DNA from: Bacillota bacterium
Lineage (GTDB): Bacteria; Bacillota; Clostridia; Peptostreptococcales; Anaerovoracaceae
DNA: 64,000 nt
NCBI GenBank assembly: GCA_019420525.1
Contig: JAHZHA010000023.1
Location: forward strand, 1-64,000
Direction: 5' to 3'
Below are positions 9,134 through 20,078 of the stretch, piece by piece. A program made the position numbers and the translations under genes. The notes beneath the pieces were generated by a model. That model did not search any database, was not told the origin of the DNA, and saw only the letters and a program-made list of their open reading frames with translations. Positions within the stretch are counted from its first letter, which is position 1. Every line of letters begins with the position of its first letter.

Positions 9134-10393
9134 ATGCTTACAAAAGCCCCGAAGGGGACGAAGGATGTTCTTCCGGGACAATCCAGAAAATGGCAGTATA
9201 TCGAGAATACATTTCGAGAGATCTGCAGAAATTACGGAATCGAAGAGATCCGGACACCTGTTTTCGAACATACCGAGCTGTTTCAGCGGGGTGTGGGCGA
9301 TACGACCGATATCGTACAGAAAGAGATGTACATATTCGAGGATCATGCTGGAAGAAGCATCGCTCTGAAGCCGGAAGGAACGGCGGGTGTGGTGCGTTCC
9401 TATATCGAAAACAAGGTCTATGCCGACACGAAGCCGGCAAAATTCTGTTATCTGATTCCGTGTTTCCGGTATGAAAAGCCTCAGGCCGGACGTCTGAGAG
9501 AATTTCACCAGCTGGGAGTGGAGATCTTCGGCGCGGAGAGCATGATGGCAGACGCGGAAGTCATCGCTCTCGCTATGGATTTCTTTGAAAAACTGGGCGT
9601 AGGTGAACTGGAACTGAGGATTAACAGCATCGGCTGTCCGGAGTGCAGGGCCGTTTACCGCAAGGCGCTGCAGGATTTTCTGCGTCCCGTTTATGATGAG
9701 CTCTGCGATACCTGTAAGACGAGATACGAAAAAAATCCGATGCGGATTCTCGACTGTAAGAATCCGCACTGCAATGAACTGTCTGAGGGCGCTCCGGTGA
9801 TGATCGACTATCTCTGTGACGATTGCCGTCAGTCCTTTGAAGAGCTCAAAGCCAGCCTGGAGGCGCTGGGAATAGGTTATAAAGTGGATACCGGTATCGT
9901 CAGAGGGCTGGATTATTACACCAAGACGGCTTTTGAGATCGTCACGAATACCATCGGCGCCCAGGGCACGGTCTGCGGCGGCGGAAGATACGACAACCTG
10001 GTAGAGGAACTGGGCGGACCGAAGACGCCGGGCATCGGATTCGGTCTGGGCATCGAACGCCTTCTCATCGTCATGGAAGCCACCGGAGCTTATCTGCCGG
10101 AGGACGAAGGCACGGATCTCTTCGTCGCATACATGGGCGATGAGGCGAAGATGTACGCGCAGAAGCTCGTGCACGATCTGAGAAAACAGGGCTTCCGGGC
10201 GATGATCGACGTGGCGGAGCGAAATATCAAGGGACAGTTCAAATATGCCGACCGGATTCATTCACGGTTTACGGCTGTGATCGGCGATGATGAAATCGCT
10301 CAGAATAAGATAACACTGAAGGATATGAAGACGTCCGACCAGAAGCAGATCACGTTCGATGAGCTGATGGACGAACTGAAAAAGATAAAATAA
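9134..10393 (+). CDS. hisS: Histidine-tRNA ligase
   Basis: Class II synthetase that charges tRNA-His. Recognisable blocks are KGTKDVLPG at the start, motif 2 around CFRYEKPQAGRLREFHQ, the histidine-binding loop RGLDYYTKTAFEI and the C-terminal anticodon-binding domain. The start was moved to the ATG at 9134 because GGAGG at 9121-9125 is ideally spaced and MLTKAPKGTKD is the family start; an upstream TTG would add 15 unsupported residues. The resulting length is 419 residues. It is followed by aspS, the usual pair in Firmicutes. Confidence 0.96.
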   Translation: MLTKAPKGTKDVLPGQSRKWQYIENTFREICRNYGIEEIRTPVFEHTELFQRGVGDTTDIVQKEMYIFEDHAGRSIALKPEGTAGVVRSYIENKVYADTKPAKFCYLIPCFRYEKPQAGRLREFHQLGVEIFGAESMMADAEVIALAMDFFEKLGVGELELRINSIGCPECRAVYRKALQDFLRPVYDELCDTCKTRYEKNPMRILDCKNPHCNELSEGAPVMIDYLCDDCRQSFEELKASLEALGIGYKVDTGIVRGLDYYTKTAFEIVTNTIGAQGTVCGGGRYDNLVEELGGPKTPGIGFGLGIERLLIVMEATGAYLPEDEGTDLFVAYMGDEAKMYAQKLVHDLRKQGFRAMIDVAERNIKGQFKYADRIHSRFTAVIGDDEIAQNKITLKDMKTSDQKQITFDELMDELKKIK

Positions 10394-10424
10394 AACAGAG
10401 AACAAGCGGGAAGAGGCAGCAGCA

Positions 10425-12212
10425 ATGAGAAATGTCTGGAAAAGAACAAATATGTGCGGAACGCTGAGACTCAGCGACGCGGGCTCGGAAGTCGTGCTCA
10501 ACGGCTGGGTCAGCAAAAAAAGAAATCTGGGAGGTCTGATTTTCTGCGATCTGAGAGACAGAACGGGAATCGCGCAGATCGTATTTTCCGATGAGGTTCC
10601 CAGAGAGCTTTTTGAGAAAGCCGACACGCTGAAAAGCGAATATGTCATCGGCGTCAGAGGAAAAGTCGTGGAGAGAGAAGCGAAGAACAAGGATCTCCCT
10701 ACGGGGGATATCGAAATCGCGGTCAGCGATTTTAAAATCTACTCCACATCGGATACGCCGCCGATCTATATCAAAGACGACGACAATGTAGATGAAAATC
10801 TCAGATTAAAGTACAGATATCTCGATCTGAGAAAGCAGAAGATGCAGCGCAATCTCAGAGTGAGACACCAGGTGACTATCTGTGCGCGGAATTTCTTCGA
10901 TAAGGAGGGCTTTATCGAAGTGGAGACGCCGACGCTGGTCAATCCGACGCCGGAAGGAGCGAGAGATTACCTCATTCCGAGCCGGGTCAACAGCGGAAAA
11001 TTCTATGCGCTTCCTCAGTCTCCGCAGCAGTTCAAGCAGATTCTGATGGTTTCCGGCGTGGACAGATATTACCAAATCGCCAGATGTTACCGGGATGAGG
11101 ATCTGAGAGCCGACCGCCAGCCGGAATTTACACAGATCGATATGGAACTCTCTTTTGTAGAGCCGGATGATATCATGGAAATACAGGAGAGATTTCTCAA
11201 GACGCTGTTTAAAGAAGTTCTCGACGTGGATGTGGCGATTCCGTTCCCCCGTCTTCCATACGATGAAGCCATGGCAAGATACGGCAGCGACAAACCGGAC
11301 ACGCGCTTCGGCTTTGAACTGAAAGATCTGGGTGACATCGTCGCAGGGTGTGGCTTTAAGGTCTTTACCGGAGCGCTGGAAAGCGACGGACTGGTAAATG
11401 CGATAAATATCAACGGCGGTGCGGAGAAGTTCAGCCGGAAAGAAATCGACAAGCTGCAGGAAGCCATCAAGTCGTATGGAGCGAAGGGACTGGCCTGGAT
11501 GAAGGTCACAGAAGAAGGTGTGACTTCTCCTATCGCGAAATTCTTCGATGAGGAAAGAACGGCGGCAATTCTGGAGAGAATGGAAGCAGCTTCCGGAGAT
11601 CTGATTCTCTTCGTGGCGGATAAGAAAAAAGTGGTATGGGATTCCCTGGGATTCCTGAGAAGAGAGATCGCCGGAAGGCTGGGTCTTCTGGATGATTCCA
11701 CATTTAATTTTCTGTGGGTTACAGATTTTCCTCTTTTTGAATATAATGAAGAGGATCAGAGATATTATGCGATGCATCATCCGTTTACACATCCTGTTGA
11801 TGAAGATATAGATCGTCTGGAATCCGATCCGGGCAGCGTGAAGGCGAAAGCTTACGATATCGTGCTGAACGGTGTGGAACTGGGCGGAGGAAGTATCCGT
11901 ATCCACGACAGAGATCTCCAGAAGCGGATGTTCGCGGCGCTGGGACTTTCCGAAGAAGAAGCGGAGAAGAAATTCGGTTTTATGATGGAAGCATTCCGGT
12001 ACGGTGCTCCTCCTCACGGCGGACTGGCTTACGGCCTGGACCGCCTCGTGATGCTGATGCTGGGTGAATCGAGTATTCGGGAAGTCATCGCGTTTCCGAA
12101 GAACCAGAATGCGCAGTGCCTGATGTCCGGCGCGCCGGGAGAGATCTCTCCGGAACAGCTGGAGGAACTGTCCATACAGGTTACACTGCCGCAGAATCCG
12201 CAAGAAGCGTAA
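10425..12212 (+). CDS. aspS: Aspartate-tRNA ligase
   Basis: Class II synthetase of the bacterial type (595 residues). There is an N-terminal OB-fold anticodon-binding domain (residues 10-110), then motif 2 in ARCYRDEDLRADRQPEFTQID, a GAD insertion domain around 300-420, and motif 3 in GLAYGLDRLVML. It sits 31 bases after hisS in the same operon. Whether it is discriminating or also charges tRNA-Asn cannot be told from the sequence alone. Confidence 0.96.
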   Translation: MRNVWKRTNMCGTLRLSDAGSEVVLNGWVSKKRNLGGLIFCDLRDRTGIAQIVFSDEVPRELFEKADTLKSEYVIGVRGKVVEREAKNKDLPTGDIEIAVSDFKIYSTSDTPPIYIKDDDNVDENLRLKYRYLDLRKQKMQRNLRVRHQVTICARNFFDKEGFIEVETPTLVNPTPEGARDYLIPSRVNSGKFYALPQSPQQFKQILMVSGVDRYYQIARCYRDEDLRADRQPEFTQIDMELSFVEPDDIMEIQERFLKTLFKEVLDVDVAIPFPRLPYDEAMARYGSDKPDTRFGFELKDLGDIVAGCGFKVFTGALESDGLVNAININGGAEKFSRKEIDKLQEAIKSYGAKGLAWMKVTEEGVTSPIAKFFDEERTAAILERMEAASGDLILFVADKKKVVWDSLGFLRREIAGRLGLLDDSTFNFLWVTDFPLFEYNEEDQRYYAMHHPFTHPVDEDIDRLESDPGSVKAKAYDIVLNGVELGGGSIRIHDRDLQKRMFAALGLSEEEAEKKFGFMMEAFRYGAPPHGGLAYGLDRLVMLMLGESSIREVIAFPKNQNAQCLMSGAPGEISPEQLEELSIQVTLPQNPQEA

Positions 12213-12231
12213 TATTACAAAAGGCAGAATT

Positions 12232-12828
12232 ATGAAAATCGGAATACTGGGAGGAAGCTTTAATCCCATCCATCACGGTCATTTGATTCTGGCGGAGAAT
12301 GTGAGGATCGAAGCGGGACTGGACAAGGTGCTCATCATGCCGGCTCACGCATCACCTTTCAAACTGAATCGCAGGATCGCTTCGGGCGAGGATCGCTTCC
12401 GCATGGTGCAGCTGGCGGTGGAGGACAATGAATATCTCGAAGCTTCGGATTTTGAATCGGCCAGTGACAGAATATCGTATACTGCGGACACTATGAAAAT
12501 GCTGGAAGAAATCTATCCGGATCATCAGCTCTTTTTCATTACGGGAGCCGATTCCATACTGGAAATCGAACGATGGAAAGATTTTGAAGAGCTGCTGCGC
12601 CGCTATACTTTTCTCGTGGGAGGGCGTCCGGGGTATCGGGATGCCGAACTGACCGAGTTCGCGGAATATCTCCAGAGAGAATATCTGGCAGATGTGAGGG
12701 TCATCGATATTCCAAAGGCAGATATCTCTTCTACAGAGATCAGAAGACGGTGCAGAGAAAACAAGAGCATAAAATATCTGACACCGGACAAGGTGGCGGA
12801 TTATATCAGAGAACATAATATCTACTGA
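12232..12828 (+). CDS. nadD: Nicotinate-nucleotide adenylyltransferase
   Basis: Makes nicotinate adenine dinucleotide in NAD synthesis. The nucleotidyltransferase motif GGSFNPIHHGHL is at residues 6-17, and the ISSTEIRRR motif is near the C-terminus. Length (198 residues) is normal. It is 20 bases after aspS and upstream of the yqeK-rsfS fusion; the order nadD, yqeK, rsfS is conserved in Firmicutes. Confidence 0.95.
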   Translation: MKIGILGGSFNPIHHGHLILAENVRIEAGLDKVLIMPAHASPFKLNRRIASGEDRFRMVQLAVEDNEYLEASDFESASDRISYTADTMKMLEEIYPDHQLFFITGADSILEIERWKDFEELLRRYTFLVGGRPGYRDAELTEFAEYLQREYLADVRVIDIPKADISSTEIRRRCRENKSIKYLTPDKVADYIREHNIY

Positions 12829-12848
12829 CCGCAGCGCATGCGCTGCGG
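12829..12848. repeat. Perfect 20-bp palindrome after nadD
   Basis: CCGCAGCGCA is followed at once by its reverse complement TGCGCTGCGG, directly after the nadD stop. There is no T-tract. It may be a transcript-end hairpin or a protein-binding site. Confidence 0.6.
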
Positions 12849-12954
12849 CAGAAGCGGCGCATGACATCAGAGGCTCTGCGTCATAAATCAGTCTTATCAA
12901 AAATTTTACGGGATAGGTATGCGGAGAGAAGCGCGTACAGAGACGGAGTGTTTT

Positions 12955-13878
12955 ATGGATAAGGAATTCAGAAAAAAACTGGATGATTACATCAGAGTAC
13001 GGCTGACAGAAAAGAGATACCGACACACCGAAGGTGTCATCTATACGGCGGTGAGACTGGCAGAACGCTACGGTGCTGATCCGGAAAAGGCGGAAATCGC
13101 AGCTCTGTTCCACGATTCCTGCAAGAATCTGGACATCGATGAAATGAATGCTCTGGTGGAAGAATATCAGATCGGCGATTATTATATAGACAAGCCGCAG
13201 CTTGCTCACAGTAAACTGGCGGCGGCGATTCTCCGGGCTAAATTCGGCGTCGAAGATGAAGATATTCTCAACGCCATCAGTTATCATACGACAGGAAGAG
13301 CGGAAATGAGTCTTCTGGAGAAAATCATTTTCGTATCAGACGCTACAGAGCCCAACCGGACTTATGACGACGCGGAACGCCTGAATGCCCTGGCATTTTC
13401 CGACATCGACCAGGCATGCTGCGAGGTTCTGGAATGGACGGTGAAAATAGTGGGCAATTCCGGCCGCTATATGGATCCGGATACGGTGAAGGCACTGGAA
13501 TGGATCCGTGGAGTCATGAAGGACAGATCTGTGGAAGACAGCCGGACTTTTGCTGTTTTTGCCGCACAGGCCATCGATGATAAAAAAGGTTTTGATATCG
13601 TCGTACTTGACATCGGCGGGAAATCTATGTTTGCCGATTATCTCATCATCGCCTCCGGCGGATCGGAAAGACAGATCAACGCGCTGGCATCAGAAGTGGA
13701 AGACCGTTCCGAGAGAAACGGACGTTTTGTCAAACATATCGAAGGGAAAAACGGTTCCGGCTGGATTCTTATGGATTACGGCGATGTCGTCATCAATCTT
13801 ATGATGGAATCCATGCGCGAAAAATACAATCTTGAAAAAATCTGGTCCGACTGTGAGCAGATAGAGTGGGAGGTTTAA
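12955..13878 (+). CDS. Fusion of YqeK (HD-domain Ap4A hydrolase) and RsfS (ribosome silencing factor)
   Basis: A single uninterrupted frame of 307 codons contains two normally separate proteins. Residues 1-190 are YqeK, an HD-domain symmetrical diadenosine tetraphosphatase, with [18 protein letters not shown] and FHDSCKN. Residues from about 195 to the end are RsfS, which binds ribosomal protein uL14 and blocks subunit joining in starved cells, with [35 protein letters not shown] and a WSD near the end. The ATG at 12955 was chosen for the GGAG upstream and the family start MDKEFRKKL; an in-frame ATG at 12919 would add 12 residues. The neighbours nadD and leuS are the usual ones for separate yqeK and rsfS genes. 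Confidence 0.9.
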   Translation: MDKEFRKKLDDYIRVRLTEKRYRHTEGVIYTAVRLAERYGADPEKAEIAALFHDSCKNLDIDEMNALVEEYQIGDYYIDKPQLAHSKLAAAILRAKFGVEDEDILNAISYHTTGRAEMSLLEKIIFVSDATEPNRTYDDAERLNALAFSDIDQACCEVLEWTVKIVGNSGRYMDPDTVKALEWIRGVMKDRSVEDSRTFAVFAAQAIDDKKGFDIVVLDIGGKSMFADYLIIASGGSERQINALASEVEDRSERNGRFVKHIEGKNGSGWILMDYGDVVINLMMESMREKYNLEKIWSDCEQIEWEV

Positions 13879-13882
13879 TCGA

Positions 13883-16354
13883 ATGACAGAAAGATATGAC
13901 TTTCAGTCGATAGAAAAGAAATGGCAGAAATACTGGGCGGAGAATGACGTCTTTCATACGGAGGAAGATCCGTCAAAAGAAAAATACTATGTTCTGGAAA
14001 TGTTTCCATATCCTTCCGGAAAACTTCACATGGGCCATGTTCGGAATTATTCCATCGGCGATGTGACGGCGAGATATATGAGAATGAAGGGATTTAATGT
14101 TCTTCATCCAATGGGCTGGGACTCTTTCGGTCTCCCTGCTGAAAATGCTGCCATCAAAAACGGCATCCGTCCGGATAACTGGACATGGGACAATATCGCC
14201 GAGATGAGGGAGCAGCTGAAATCTCTGGGTCTCAGTTATGATTGGGACAGAGAAGTCGCTACCTGTCACAGGGACTATTACAGATGGATGCAGTGGATTT
14301 TTATCCAGTTTTATAATAAAGGGCTCGCTTACAAGAAAAAGAATCCAGTCAACTGGTGTCCGTCCTGTCAGACGGTTCTGGCAAATGAACAGGTGGTGGA
14401 CGGCAAGTGCGAACGCTGCAAGACGCCGGTGGGAAAGAAGGATCTCTCCCAGTGGTACCTGAAGATTACAGATTACGCGGACCGTCTCCTGAAAGACCTC
14501 GACAAGCTGCCGGGCTGGCCGGAAAAGGTAAAGCTGATGCAGAAAAACTGGATCGGACGCAGTGAAGGCGCAGAGGTCACATTCCGTATCGAGGATTTTG
14601 ACAAGGATCTCCTGATTTATACTACGCGTCCCGATACCCTCTTCGGTGCTACATTCATGGTTCTGGCTCCGGAACATCCTTATGTAAAGGAACTGGTGGA
14701 AGGCACGGAATATCAGGCGGAAGTGGACACATTCCTGGATAAGCTCCAGTATCTCAGCGACATCGACAGGAGTTCCACTACTCTGGAAAAAGAAGGATGC
14801 TTCATCGGCCGCTATGCGGTAAATCCGCTGAACGGCAAGAAGATTCCGATCTACATCGCGAATTACGTGCTGATGGATTACGGCACAGGCGCTATCATGG
14901 CGGTACCTGCTCACGATGGCAGAGACTTCGATTTTGCGAAGAAATACGGCATCGAAGTAATTCCTGTAGTAGATCCCGGCAATCCGGATATCGACGTCAA
15001 CAATCTGACGGAAGCTTTTGTGGCGGAAGGAACGATGATAAATTCCGGTTCATTCGACGGCCTGAACAATAAGGAAGCCATGAAAAAAATCATCGAATTC
15101 ATGGAAGAGAAAGGTATCGGAAGAGGTACGGTGAACTTCCGTCTCAGAGACTGGCTCATCTCCAGACAGAGATACTGGGGAGCGCCGATTCCGATGGTTT
15201 ACTGCGAGGATTGCGGCTGGGTACCTGAAAAAGAAGAAAATCTGCCTGTACTTCTGCCGACCGATGTGGAATTTACCGGAAAAGGTGAATCACCTCTCAC
15301 TACCAGCAAGGAATTCGCAAAAGCTGTATGCCCGAAGTGCGGGAAGCCTGCCAGACGTGAGATGGACACGATGGATACGTTCCTGGACTCTTCCTGGTAT
15401 TTCCTGAGATATACCGATGCAAAGAACGATCAGAAGCCGTTTGACAAGAAAAAGGCGGATTACTGGATGAATGTGGATCAGTATATCGGCGGCGTGGAAC
15501 ATGCGATTCTCCACCTGCTGTACGCAAGATTCTTCACGAAAGTTCTCCATGATCTGGGACTGGTAGATGCAGATGAACCGTTTGAAAATCTGCTGACACA
15601 GGGCATGGTTCTGAAGGACGGCGCCAAGATGTCGAAATCGGTAGGCAACATCGTCAGCCCTGCGGAAATCATCGAAAAATACGGCAGCGACACGGCGCGG
15701 CTCTTCATTCTCTTTGCAGCTCCGCCGGAACGCGATCTCGACTGGTCGGATACAGGCGTAGAGGGAAGCTACAAATTCCTCAACAGAGTCTGGAGACTCG
15801 TCCTCGAGACTGTCGAAAATATGCCGGAAAAGACAGAAGCTCAGATCGTGACAAAGGATGACAAGAGCCTTTATTATGAACTCAACAAAACGGTCAAACG
15901 GGTTACCGACAGCTTTGCTACCGGAAGATTCAGTTTCAATACGGCCATCAGCTCCATCATGGAACTGGTAAATGAGATGTACCGCTGCAAGCAGACGGAG
16001 GCGCCGAATTATGCGCTGCTGAGAGAAGTCTCTGAAAAGCTCGTTCTGCTTCTGTCGCCTTTCGTTCCTCATATCTGTGAAGAGATGTGGGAAAAACTGG
16101 GCCACGACAGCGCCGTCTATTTCGAGTCCTGGCCTTCTTACGATGAAGAGGCGCTGAAGCTGGACACGGTGGAAATCGTCGTTCAGATTAACGGCAAGGT
16201 GAAACTGAAAGCCGATGTGGACAGCAGCCTCTCAAAAGATGCTCTGGCAGAACAGATGCTGGAAGACGAAGGTGTCAAAGCTCTCATCGAAGGGAAAAAT
16301 GTCGTTAAAGTCATCGCGGTGCCGGGCAAGCTGGTGAATATCGTAGTGAAATAA
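13883..16354 (+). CDS. leuS: Leucine-tRNA ligase
   Basis: Class I synthetase of 823 residues. The HIGH-type motif is HMGHVRNY at about residue 49. The CP1 editing domain contains [13 protein letters not shown]. The zinc-type cysteines are in [17 protein letters not shown], and KMSKS is at about residue 581. The ribosome site GGGAGG lies within the end of the yqeK-rsfS gene, and the ATG follows its stop by four bases. Confidence 0.97.
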   Translation: MTERYDFQSIEKKWQKYWAENDVFHTEEDPSKEKYYVLEMFPYPSGKLHMGHVRNYSIGDVTARYMRMKGFNVLHPMGWDSFGLPAENAAIKNGIRPDNWTWDNIAEMREQLKSLGLSYDWDREVATCHRDYYRWMQWIFIQFYNKGLAYKKKNPVNWCPSCQTVLANEQVVDGKCERCKTPVGKKDLSQWYLKITDYADRLLKDLDKLPGWPEKVKLMQKNWIGRSEGAEVTFRIEDFDKDLLIYTTRPDTLFGATFMVLAPEHPYVKELVEGTEYQAEVDTFLDKLQYLSDIDRSSTTLEKEGCFIGRYAVNPLNGKKIPIYIANYVLMDYGTGAIMAVPAHDGRDFDFAKKYGIEVIPVVDPGNPDIDVNNLTEAFVAEGTMINSGSFDGLNNKEAMKKIIEFMEEKGIGRGTVNFRLRDWLISRQRYWGAPIPMVYCEDCGWVPEKEENLPVLLPTDVEFTGKGESPLTTSKEFAKAVCPKCGKPARREMDTMDTFLDSSWYFLRYTDAKNDQKPFDKKKADYWMNVDQYIGGVEHAILHLLYARFFTKVLHDLGLVDADEPFENLLTQGMVLKDGAKMSKSVGNIVSPAEIIEKYGSDTARLFILFAAPPERDLDWSDTGVEGSYKFLNRVWRLVLETVENMPEKTEAQIVTKDDKSLYYELNKTVKRVTDSFATGRFSFNTAISSIMELVNEMYRCKQTEAPNYALLREVSEKLVLLLSPFVPHICEEMWEKLGHDSAVYFESWPSYDEEALKLDTVEIVVQINGKVKLKADVDSSLSKDALAEQMLEDEGVKALIEGKNVVKVIAVPGKLVNIVVK

Positions 16355-16562
16355 ACTGCGGCAGAGAAGACAGATCTGCGGAGCACGATGCGCCCGCATT
16401 GGATGAAACCGGAAGCGCCCTGAACGGACAGGAGGCGCTTCCGGCATACTGAAAAGAGACAGGACGGAACGGTTCTGTGCGCACTATTTTATGAGAGATG
16501 CGCTGTGCGGCCGCCAGCGGGAAGGGACGGCACAGCGGGTAGAAATGTAAAGGAAGGTAAAT
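16355..16562 (+). other. leuS-rnj intergenic region with 11-bp hairpin
   Basis: Contains no gene. CCGGAAGCGCC at 16409-16419 pairs perfectly with GGCGCTTCCGG at 16434-16444 across a 14-base loop. No T-run follows, so its role in termination is uncertain. Confidence 0.5.
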
Positions 16563-18263
16563 TTGAAAAACAGAAATTCGAGAAGAAGCGGAAAAAACAG
16601 AGGAAACGAACCCTCTGTGAAGGTTATTCCGCTGGGAGGACTGAATGAGGTCGGAAAAAACATTACAGTCCTTGAATACGGTGACGAGATGCTGCTTATC
16701 GACTGCGGCATGACATTCCCGGGAGATGATATGTACGGAATAGATATCGTCATCCCTGATATGTCTTATCTCATCAGCAACAAAGACAAGATCCGCGGTC
16801 TGATTCTGACTCACGGCCATGAAGACCATATCGGCGCGGTTCCTTATCTGCTGAGACGCATCAGCGGCATTCCGATTTACGGAACTCCTCTGACTCTCGG
16901 TCTCATCGGAAACAAACTGAAAGAGCACGGACTCACAGCGAAGATGAAGGCCATCAAATCAGGAGATCATCTGGCTCTGGGGTCTTTCCGGGTGGAAGTC
17001 CTCCGGATGACGCATTCTGTCGCCGATGCCGTGGCTTTTGCCATAACGACACCGGCTGGGGTCATTCTCCATACGGGAGACTTCAAAATCGACTATACGC
17101 CGCTCAAGGGAGATGCCATCGACCTTCAGCGGTTCGCTGAAATCGGAAGAAACGGCGTGCTGCTGCTGATGGCGGACAGTACGAACGCTGAGAGACGGGG
17201 ATACACTCCGTCGGAACAGACGGTGGCAGCCACACTGGAGCAGATCTTCGCTCCGGCCAAAAACAGAATCATAGTTGCGACGTTCGCTTCAAACGTCGAC
17301 AGAATACAGCAGATCATCGATCTCGCTGTGAAATACAAGAGAAAAGTGGCGATTTCCGGCCGCAGCATGGTCAATATCGTGGAAATCGCATCGGAACTGG
17401 GCTATCTGAACATCCCGGACAATACGCTGGTAGATATCAACCGGATTAAAAATCTCAGAGATGAACAGATCGTCATCGTCACCACAGGAAGCCAGGGGGA
17501 ACCGATGTCGGCTCTCACGAGGATGGCCTCCAACGACCACAAGGCCGTTCAGATCAGAAAAGATGACATCATCGTCCTTTCCTCCAGCCCGATCCCGGGA
17601 AACGAAAAGACGATTTCAAACGTGGTAAACAAGCTCCTGCAGAAAGGGGCACAGGTCATATATTCGGGAATCGCGGATATTCACGTGTCCGGCCATCCGT
17701 GCCAGGAAGAACTGAAGCTCATTCATTCGCTGATCCGCCCGAAATACTTCATGCCAGTCCACGGCGAATACCGCCATTTAGACGCTCATGCAAAACTGGC
17801 GCAGAGCATCGGCATGCCTAAAGAAAATATTTTCATTATGAAAAACGGCAATGTGCTGACCGTTTCGAAGAGCCGTGCAGCAATCGCCAAAGAGGAAGTT
17901 CCGAGCGGCCAGGTGCTGGTAGACGGCCTCGGTGTCGGCGACGTCGGAAATATCGTTCTCAGAGACAGAAAGCTGCTATCCGAGAGCGGCCTGATTGTGG
18001 TGGTGGCGGCTATCGAAAAAGGGTCCGGATTCCTGGTTTCGGGACCGGAGATCATTTCCAGAGGTTTCGTCTACGTGAGAGAATCGGAAGAACTCATCAC
18101 CTCGGCCAGAGAGGTCGTTACGGAAGTGCTGGAAAGCTGTCAGGACAGAGGCCTGAAAGAATGGTCCGCCATGAAGAATGCCGTCAGAGATGAACTCCGG
18201 ACGTTTATCTACGAGCAGACGAAGAGAAGTCCGATCATTCTTCCGATCTTCCTGGAAGTCTGA
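16563..18263 (+). CDS. rnj: Ribonuclease J
   Basis: Metallo-beta-lactamase/beta-CASP ribonuclease with endonuclease and 5'-3' exonuclease roles in mRNA decay and rRNA maturation. The HGHEDH metal motif is at about residues 84-89. The beta-CASP region carries VATFASNVDRIQQI and GSQGEPMSAL. The motif HVSGHPCQEEL is followed by the C-terminal dimerisation domain. At 566 residues the length is normal. Translation begins at TTG with GGAAGG upstream, and the N-terminus is basic (KNRNSRRSGKNRG). Only one RNase J is present here, so J1 and J2 cannot be distinguished. Confidence 0.94.
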   Translation: MKNRNSRRSGKNRGNEPSVKVIPLGGLNEVGKNITVLEYGDEMLLIDCGMTFPGDDMYGIDIVIPDMSYLISNKDKIRGLILTHGHEDHIGAVPYLLRRISGIPIYGTPLTLGLIGNKLKEHGLTAKMKAIKSGDHLALGSFRVEVLRMTHSVADAVAFAITTPAGVILHTGDFKIDYTPLKGDAIDLQRFAEIGRNGVLLLMADSTNAERRGYTPSEQTVAATLEQIFAPAKNRIIVATFASNVDRIQQIIDLAVKYKRKVAISGRSMVNIVEIASELGYLNIPDNTLVDINRIKNLRDEQIVIVTTGSQGEPMSALTRMASNDHKAVQIRKDDIIVLSSSPIPGNEKTISNVVNKLLQKGAQVIYSGIADIHVSGHPCQEELKLIHSLIRPKYFMPVHGEYRHLDAHAKLAQSIGMPKENIFIMKNGNVLTVSKSRAAIAKEEVPSGQVLVDGLGVGDVGNIVLRDRKLLSESGLIVVVAAIEKGSGFLVSGPEIISRGFVYVRESEELITSAREVVTEVLESCQDRGLKEWSAMKNAVRDELRTFIYEQTKRSPIILPIFLEV

Positions 18264-18324
18264 TATTTGAAGGAATGTAAGCTGACGGCACCGAAAAAAT
18301 TAACCGGAAAAGAGGCAAATCTTT

Positions 18325-19416
18325 ATGAACAGTGAGAGACACTGGACTCTGACGAGAAGAATCGATAAGGTCAGAAAAGAGATGGAACGGCGCAATATCG
18401 ATACGTTTCTCGTCTCAAAGACGGAAAATAAGAATTATCTGTCGATGTTTTATTCCAGTTCCTTTGACATTATCATTACGCAGGACAGGAATTATCTGCT
18501 GACGGATTTTCGATATATCGAATCGGCTTCAGAGCTGGAGCCGCTGTATGATGTGATTCAGGTGACTCCGGAATATACGCTTTACGATTTTCTGGAAGAG
18601 GAGGAGCCTCTCTGTCTGGGGCTGGAATTCTCCGACGTGACGATGAACGTCTGCAGAAGGCTGGAAGAAGCTCTCGAGGAGTGCGATACCGCTTTTGAAG
18701 ATGCCGGCGGAATCGTGGAAAAATGCCGGATGATAAAAGATGACGGAGAATTGGAGAAGATCAGGCAGGCAGCCCGTATCGCCGACGAAGCTTTCGGGTA
18801 TATTCTGGGAGAAATCCGGCCGGGTGTCAGCGAAAAGGAGATCGCCTGGCTTCTGGAAAAAAAGATGAGAGAATCCGGAGCTTCCGGGCTCTCTTTCGAT
18901 ACGATCTGCGCTTCCGGAATCCGTTCGTCCATGCCGCATGCTCATCCTACAGATGAACTCATACAGAACGGCGATTTCGTCACCATGGATTTCGGCTGTG
19001 TTTTCGAGGGCTACTGTTCCGACATGACGCGTACCGTTGCGGTGGGTTATGTCACCGATGAGCAGAGAGAAGTCTATAATGTGGTTCTGAAAGCGCAGCG
19101 GGCAGCCTGCGAAGCCATACGTCCCGGCATTACCGGACAGCAGGCCGATGCGGCTGCGAGAAATGTGATCACCGCTGCAGGTTACGGACACTGTTTCGGC
19201 CATGCCCTGGGACACGGCGTGGGTCTTGAAATTCATGAGGCGCCTACAGCCAATCCCCGCAGCATAGAGGTGCTGGAGAAAAACATGCTGATCACCGTCG
19301 AACCGGGCATCTATCTGCCCAAAAAGTTCGGAGTTCGGATAGAAGACTTGTCCGTAGTGGGAGATTCTGCTATAATCAATTTAGTGACGTCAGAAAAAGA
19401 ACTGATTATTCTTTGA
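18325..19416 (+). CDS. pepP: Xaa-Pro aminopeptidase (M24 family)
   Basis: Cytoplasmic metallopeptidase that removes N-terminal residues preceding proline. Residues 1-130 form a creatinase-type N-domain. The M24 catalytic domain shows the expected metal ligands in [36 protein letters not shown] and RIEDL. It lies directly upstream of efp, a standard pair in Firmicutes that may reflect a shared link to proline-rich proteins. Confidence 0.92.
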   Translation: MNSERHWTLTRRIDKVRKEMERRNIDTFLVSKTENKNYLSMFYSSSFDIIITQDRNYLLTDFRYIESASELEPLYDVIQVTPEYTLYDFLEEEEPLCLGLEFSDVTMNVCRRLEEALEECDTAFEDAGGIVEKCRMIKDDGELEKIRQAARIADEAFGYILGEIRPGVSEKEIAWLLEKKMRESGASGLSFDTICASGIRSSMPHAHPTDELIQNGDFVTMDFGCVFEGYCSDMTRTVAVGYVTDEQREVYNVVLKAQRAACEAIRPGITGQQADAAARNVITAAGYGHCFGHALGHGVGLEIHEAPTANPRSIEVLEKNMLITVEPGIYLPKKFGVRIEDLSVVGDSAIINLVTSEKELIIL

Positions 19417-19436
19417 TAAATATTGGAGGTTTTTTA

Positions 19437-20006
19437 ATGGTATACGCAAGTGATTTCAGAAAAGGTATTACATTTGAGATGAACGGCGAACCGCACGTAG
19501 TGCTGGATTTCCAGCACGTTAAGCCGGGCAAGGGCGCCGCTTTCGTAAGAACGAAATACAGAAACATCCTCACGGGCGCTACGAGAGAAGAAGCGTTCAA
19601 CCCGAACGACAAATTCCCTAAGGCGAACATCGAGACGAAGACGATGCAGTACCTTTACAGCGACGGCGAACTTTACTACTTCATGGACGAAGAATCTTTC
19701 GATCAGATTCCGCTTCCTTTTGAACTGGTGGAGGATGCCATCAAGTATCTGAGAGAAAACGACGAAGCGACGATCAAATTTTACAAGGGCAACGCTTTCA
19801 TCGTGGAAGCGCCGAACTTCGTAAACCTCAAAGTTGTAGAGACAGAGCCGGGCGTCAAGGGCGACACCGCCACAAATGTGACGAAAGCGGCCACCGTTGA
19901 AACGGGTGCTGTCATTCAGGTTCCTATCTTCATCGAAGAGGGCGAACTCATCCAGATCGACACGAGATCCGGCGAATACCTGGGAAGAGCCAAAGAAGAA
20001 AAATAA
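19437..20006 (+). CDS. efp: Elongation factor P
   Basis: Relieves ribosome stalling at proline runs. The KOW-like N-domain has [10 protein letters not shown], whose lysine sits at the tip that contacts the peptidyl-tRNA. Two OB domains follow, ending in [14 protein letters not shown]. The ATG at 19437 follows TTGGAGG and gives the family start [10 protein letters not shown] (189 residues); an in-frame start 24 bases earlier overlaps pepP and has no ribosome site. Confidence 0.97.
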   Translation: MVYASDFRKGITFEMNGEPHVVLDFQHVKPGKGAAFVRTKYRNILTGATREEAFNPNDKFPKANIETKTMQYLYSDGELYYFMDEESFDQIPLPFELVEDAIKYLRENDEATIKFYKGNAFIVEAPNFVNLKVVETEPGVKGDTATNVTKAATVETGAVIQVPIFIEEGELIQIDTRSGEYLGRAKEEK

Positions 20007-20028
20007 AGACCGAAGAGACAAAAAGAGA

Positions 20029-20060
20029 ATCCCCTGCAGAAGTAACGCAGGGGATTTTTT
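20029..20060 (+). terminator. Intrinsic terminator after efp
   Basis: ATCCCCTGC pairs with GCAGGGGAT across a nine-base loop and is followed by TTTTTT. It also separates the + strand operon from the convergent rlmA gene. Confidence 0.92.
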
Positions 20061-20078
20061 GATGGTAAGAGGCAACTC

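Noticed and set aside
10806..12269. 487-codon minus-strand ORF
   Set aside because: Antisense shadow of aspS; composition is typical of the reverse frame of a well-conserved gene.
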